Below the pieces are notes generated by a model, which did no database searches, was not told where the DNA came from, and was given only the letters and a program-made list of their open reading frames with translations. A stretch of DNA of 64,000 nucleotides, taken from the NCBI GenBank assembly GCA_910588505.1, contig CAJUPQ010000004.1, forward strand, positions 1-64,000, read 5' to 3'. The position numbers and the translations under genes are program-made. Origin of the DNA: an uncultured Hungatella sp. (GTDB lineage Bacteria; Bacillota; Clostridia; Lachnospirales; Lachnospiraceae). Positions 63,354-64,000 of this stretch are shown here, one piece after another (the first letter of the stretch is position 1; every line of letters begins with the position of its first letter).

Positions 63354-64000
63354 CCCAAAATACTGATCCACCCCTGCCAAAAGCCCCGCCGCCAGCACAT
63401 CCAATGCAGCGTCCGAGTGGTCCGACGCCTTGTCTCCCAGTTCGATATCAATGGAGGGAACCGTGGAAAACGAAGTCTGAGTCAGATCCATCTCCATGGA
63501 ACCGCCGGAAAAGATCTTCACCCCCGCGGACTTAAGGCCAGCCACCAGGCTTTCCCCCAGGGCGTTGTGCTTCTCCCAGTTGGACTTAACCGGCTCCATG
63601 TTCCGGTAGGAGGCCACATTGGGAACGCTCATGTAAAAGGCGCCCTTGTTGCTGGAGGTGGAATCCCAGTGAAGGGCAATATGACAGTCCGCGCAGTTGT
63701 TGGCAATTACGGTCCGGGCAATATTGTCCAGCTGCACATCATCGCTCTCCCGGATCATCAGCACGTCATAGCCTGCGGTCAAAAGCTTCTCCTTCAGCTT
63801 CTTTGCCATGGCAAGGGTCACCTTTGCCTCCGCCGTCCCGTCGGAAAAGGTCATGCCGCCGGAAACCGCCACCGCCGACGTGGCCCCGGCCCCTGTGGTT
63901 CCTCCCGTCACCTTAGGCGTGCCGTCAGGGTGGCACAATGTCTTCACACCGGAGCCTCCGCTTGTTCCGTGGCCCGCGTTGACGCACACAGTGATCCCCT
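63348..64000 (-). CDS. N-acetylmuramoyl-L-alanine amidase (amidase_3), 5' end beyond the window
   Basis: Zinc-dependent peptidoglycan hydrolase; 217 codons are visible and the gene continues past 64000. Metal ligands: His in CVNAGHGTSGG, the Glu in GTAEAKVTLAMA, and His in DCHIALHWDSTS; the catalytic Glu is in PSIDIELGDKASDH. The N-terminus (signal or anchor) lies outside. The stop codon is supplied by repeat R5b. Confidence 0.9.
   Translation of the reverse strand, partial: GITVCVNAGHGTSGGSGVKTLCHPDGTPKVTGGTTGAGATSAVAVSGGMTFSDGTAEAKVTLAMAKKLKEKLLTAGYDVLMIRESDDVQLDNIARTVIANNCADCHIALHWDSTSSNKGAFYMSVPNVASYRNMEPVKSNWEKHNALGESLVAGLKSAGVKIFSGGSMEMDLTQTSFSTVPSIDIELGDKASDHSDAALDVLAAGLLAGVDQYFGQ

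Noticed and set aside
1..64000. CRISPR array, prophage, rRNA operon or conjugation module
   Set aside because: No regularly spaced repeats, phage structural genes, rRNA or mating genes are seen on either strand.

Overview
The window looks like a chromosomal segment of a Gram-positive anaerobe of the class Clostridia, most likely a Lachnospiraceae member related to Enterocloster or Hungatella. This rests on the order tig-clpP-clpX-lon-ysxC, purine-rich Shine-Dalgarno sites before nearly every gene, a DUF6465 protein, a LicT/BglG-controlled beta-glucoside PTS operon, four complete MATE transporters and Gram-positive LexA boxes. The species name is inference. No phage, plasmid backbone, CRISPR array or rRNA operon is visible.

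Layout. 0-9.5 kb (minus strand) holds a protein quality-control block: trigger factor, ClpP, ClpX, Lon, the ribosome-assembly GTPase YsxC, then a MATE pump and TrpS. A roughly 230-bp palindromic MITE-like element and a terminator separate clpX from lon. 9.7-19 kb carries cardiolipin synthase, an FMN-riboswitch-controlled riboflavin transporter (RibU), O-acetylhomoserine sulfhydrylase, a LytTR response regulator, a DUF368 undecaprenyl-phosphate translocase family protein, a polar amino acid ABC transporter and a YczE-like membrane protein. 19-34 kb is patchier. It has two separate SOS-type loci, each headed by a Y-family DNA polymerase with the same LexA box inside the promoter spacer, plus a YolD-like protein, a frameshifted lipoprotein and an SRAP (HMCES/YedK) protein. 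A LysR/MATE divergent pair, KptA, a cation/proton antiporter, lipoproteins and many gene scars fill the rest (group II intron reverse transcriptase tail, MATE, MFS and transglutaminase fragments). 34.8-36.9 kb is decayed: a flavocytochrome-c-like lipoprotein with an internal deletion, and a transposase remnant. 36.9-41.4 kb is the licT-EIIBC-EIIA-bgl operon behind a RAT/terminator leader. 41.5-54.6 kb holds a D-Ala-D-Ala carboxypeptidase, an HscC-like Hsp70 translationally coupled to a 1148-residue J-like/TPR protein that lacks HPD, RsmF, a HerA-like ATPase, a DUF6465 protein, a radical SAM protein and a MATE pump. 54.8-64 kb holds a PdaA-like deacetylase, a DUF362 protein, a patatin, another MATE pump, a chemotaxis receptor, a broken Hsp70/SEC-C cluster, a coiled-coil protein, tRNA-Ser(CGA) and the 3' part of an amidase_3 gene.

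The strongest unexplained signal is a dispersed repeat of about 60 bp (core ATTGAGTGAGCAAGGGGCGAGGG, then a TTGTCG and CCAGTCAGAGAAGG part). It occurs at five loci in the window, twice as facing inverted pairs. Every locus touches the 3' end of a coding sequence: in three the repeat's own TGA is the stop codon, and in the other two the gene runs into the repeat and takes a repeat-encoded tail. One of those two, a transglutaminase-like gene, is truncated there.
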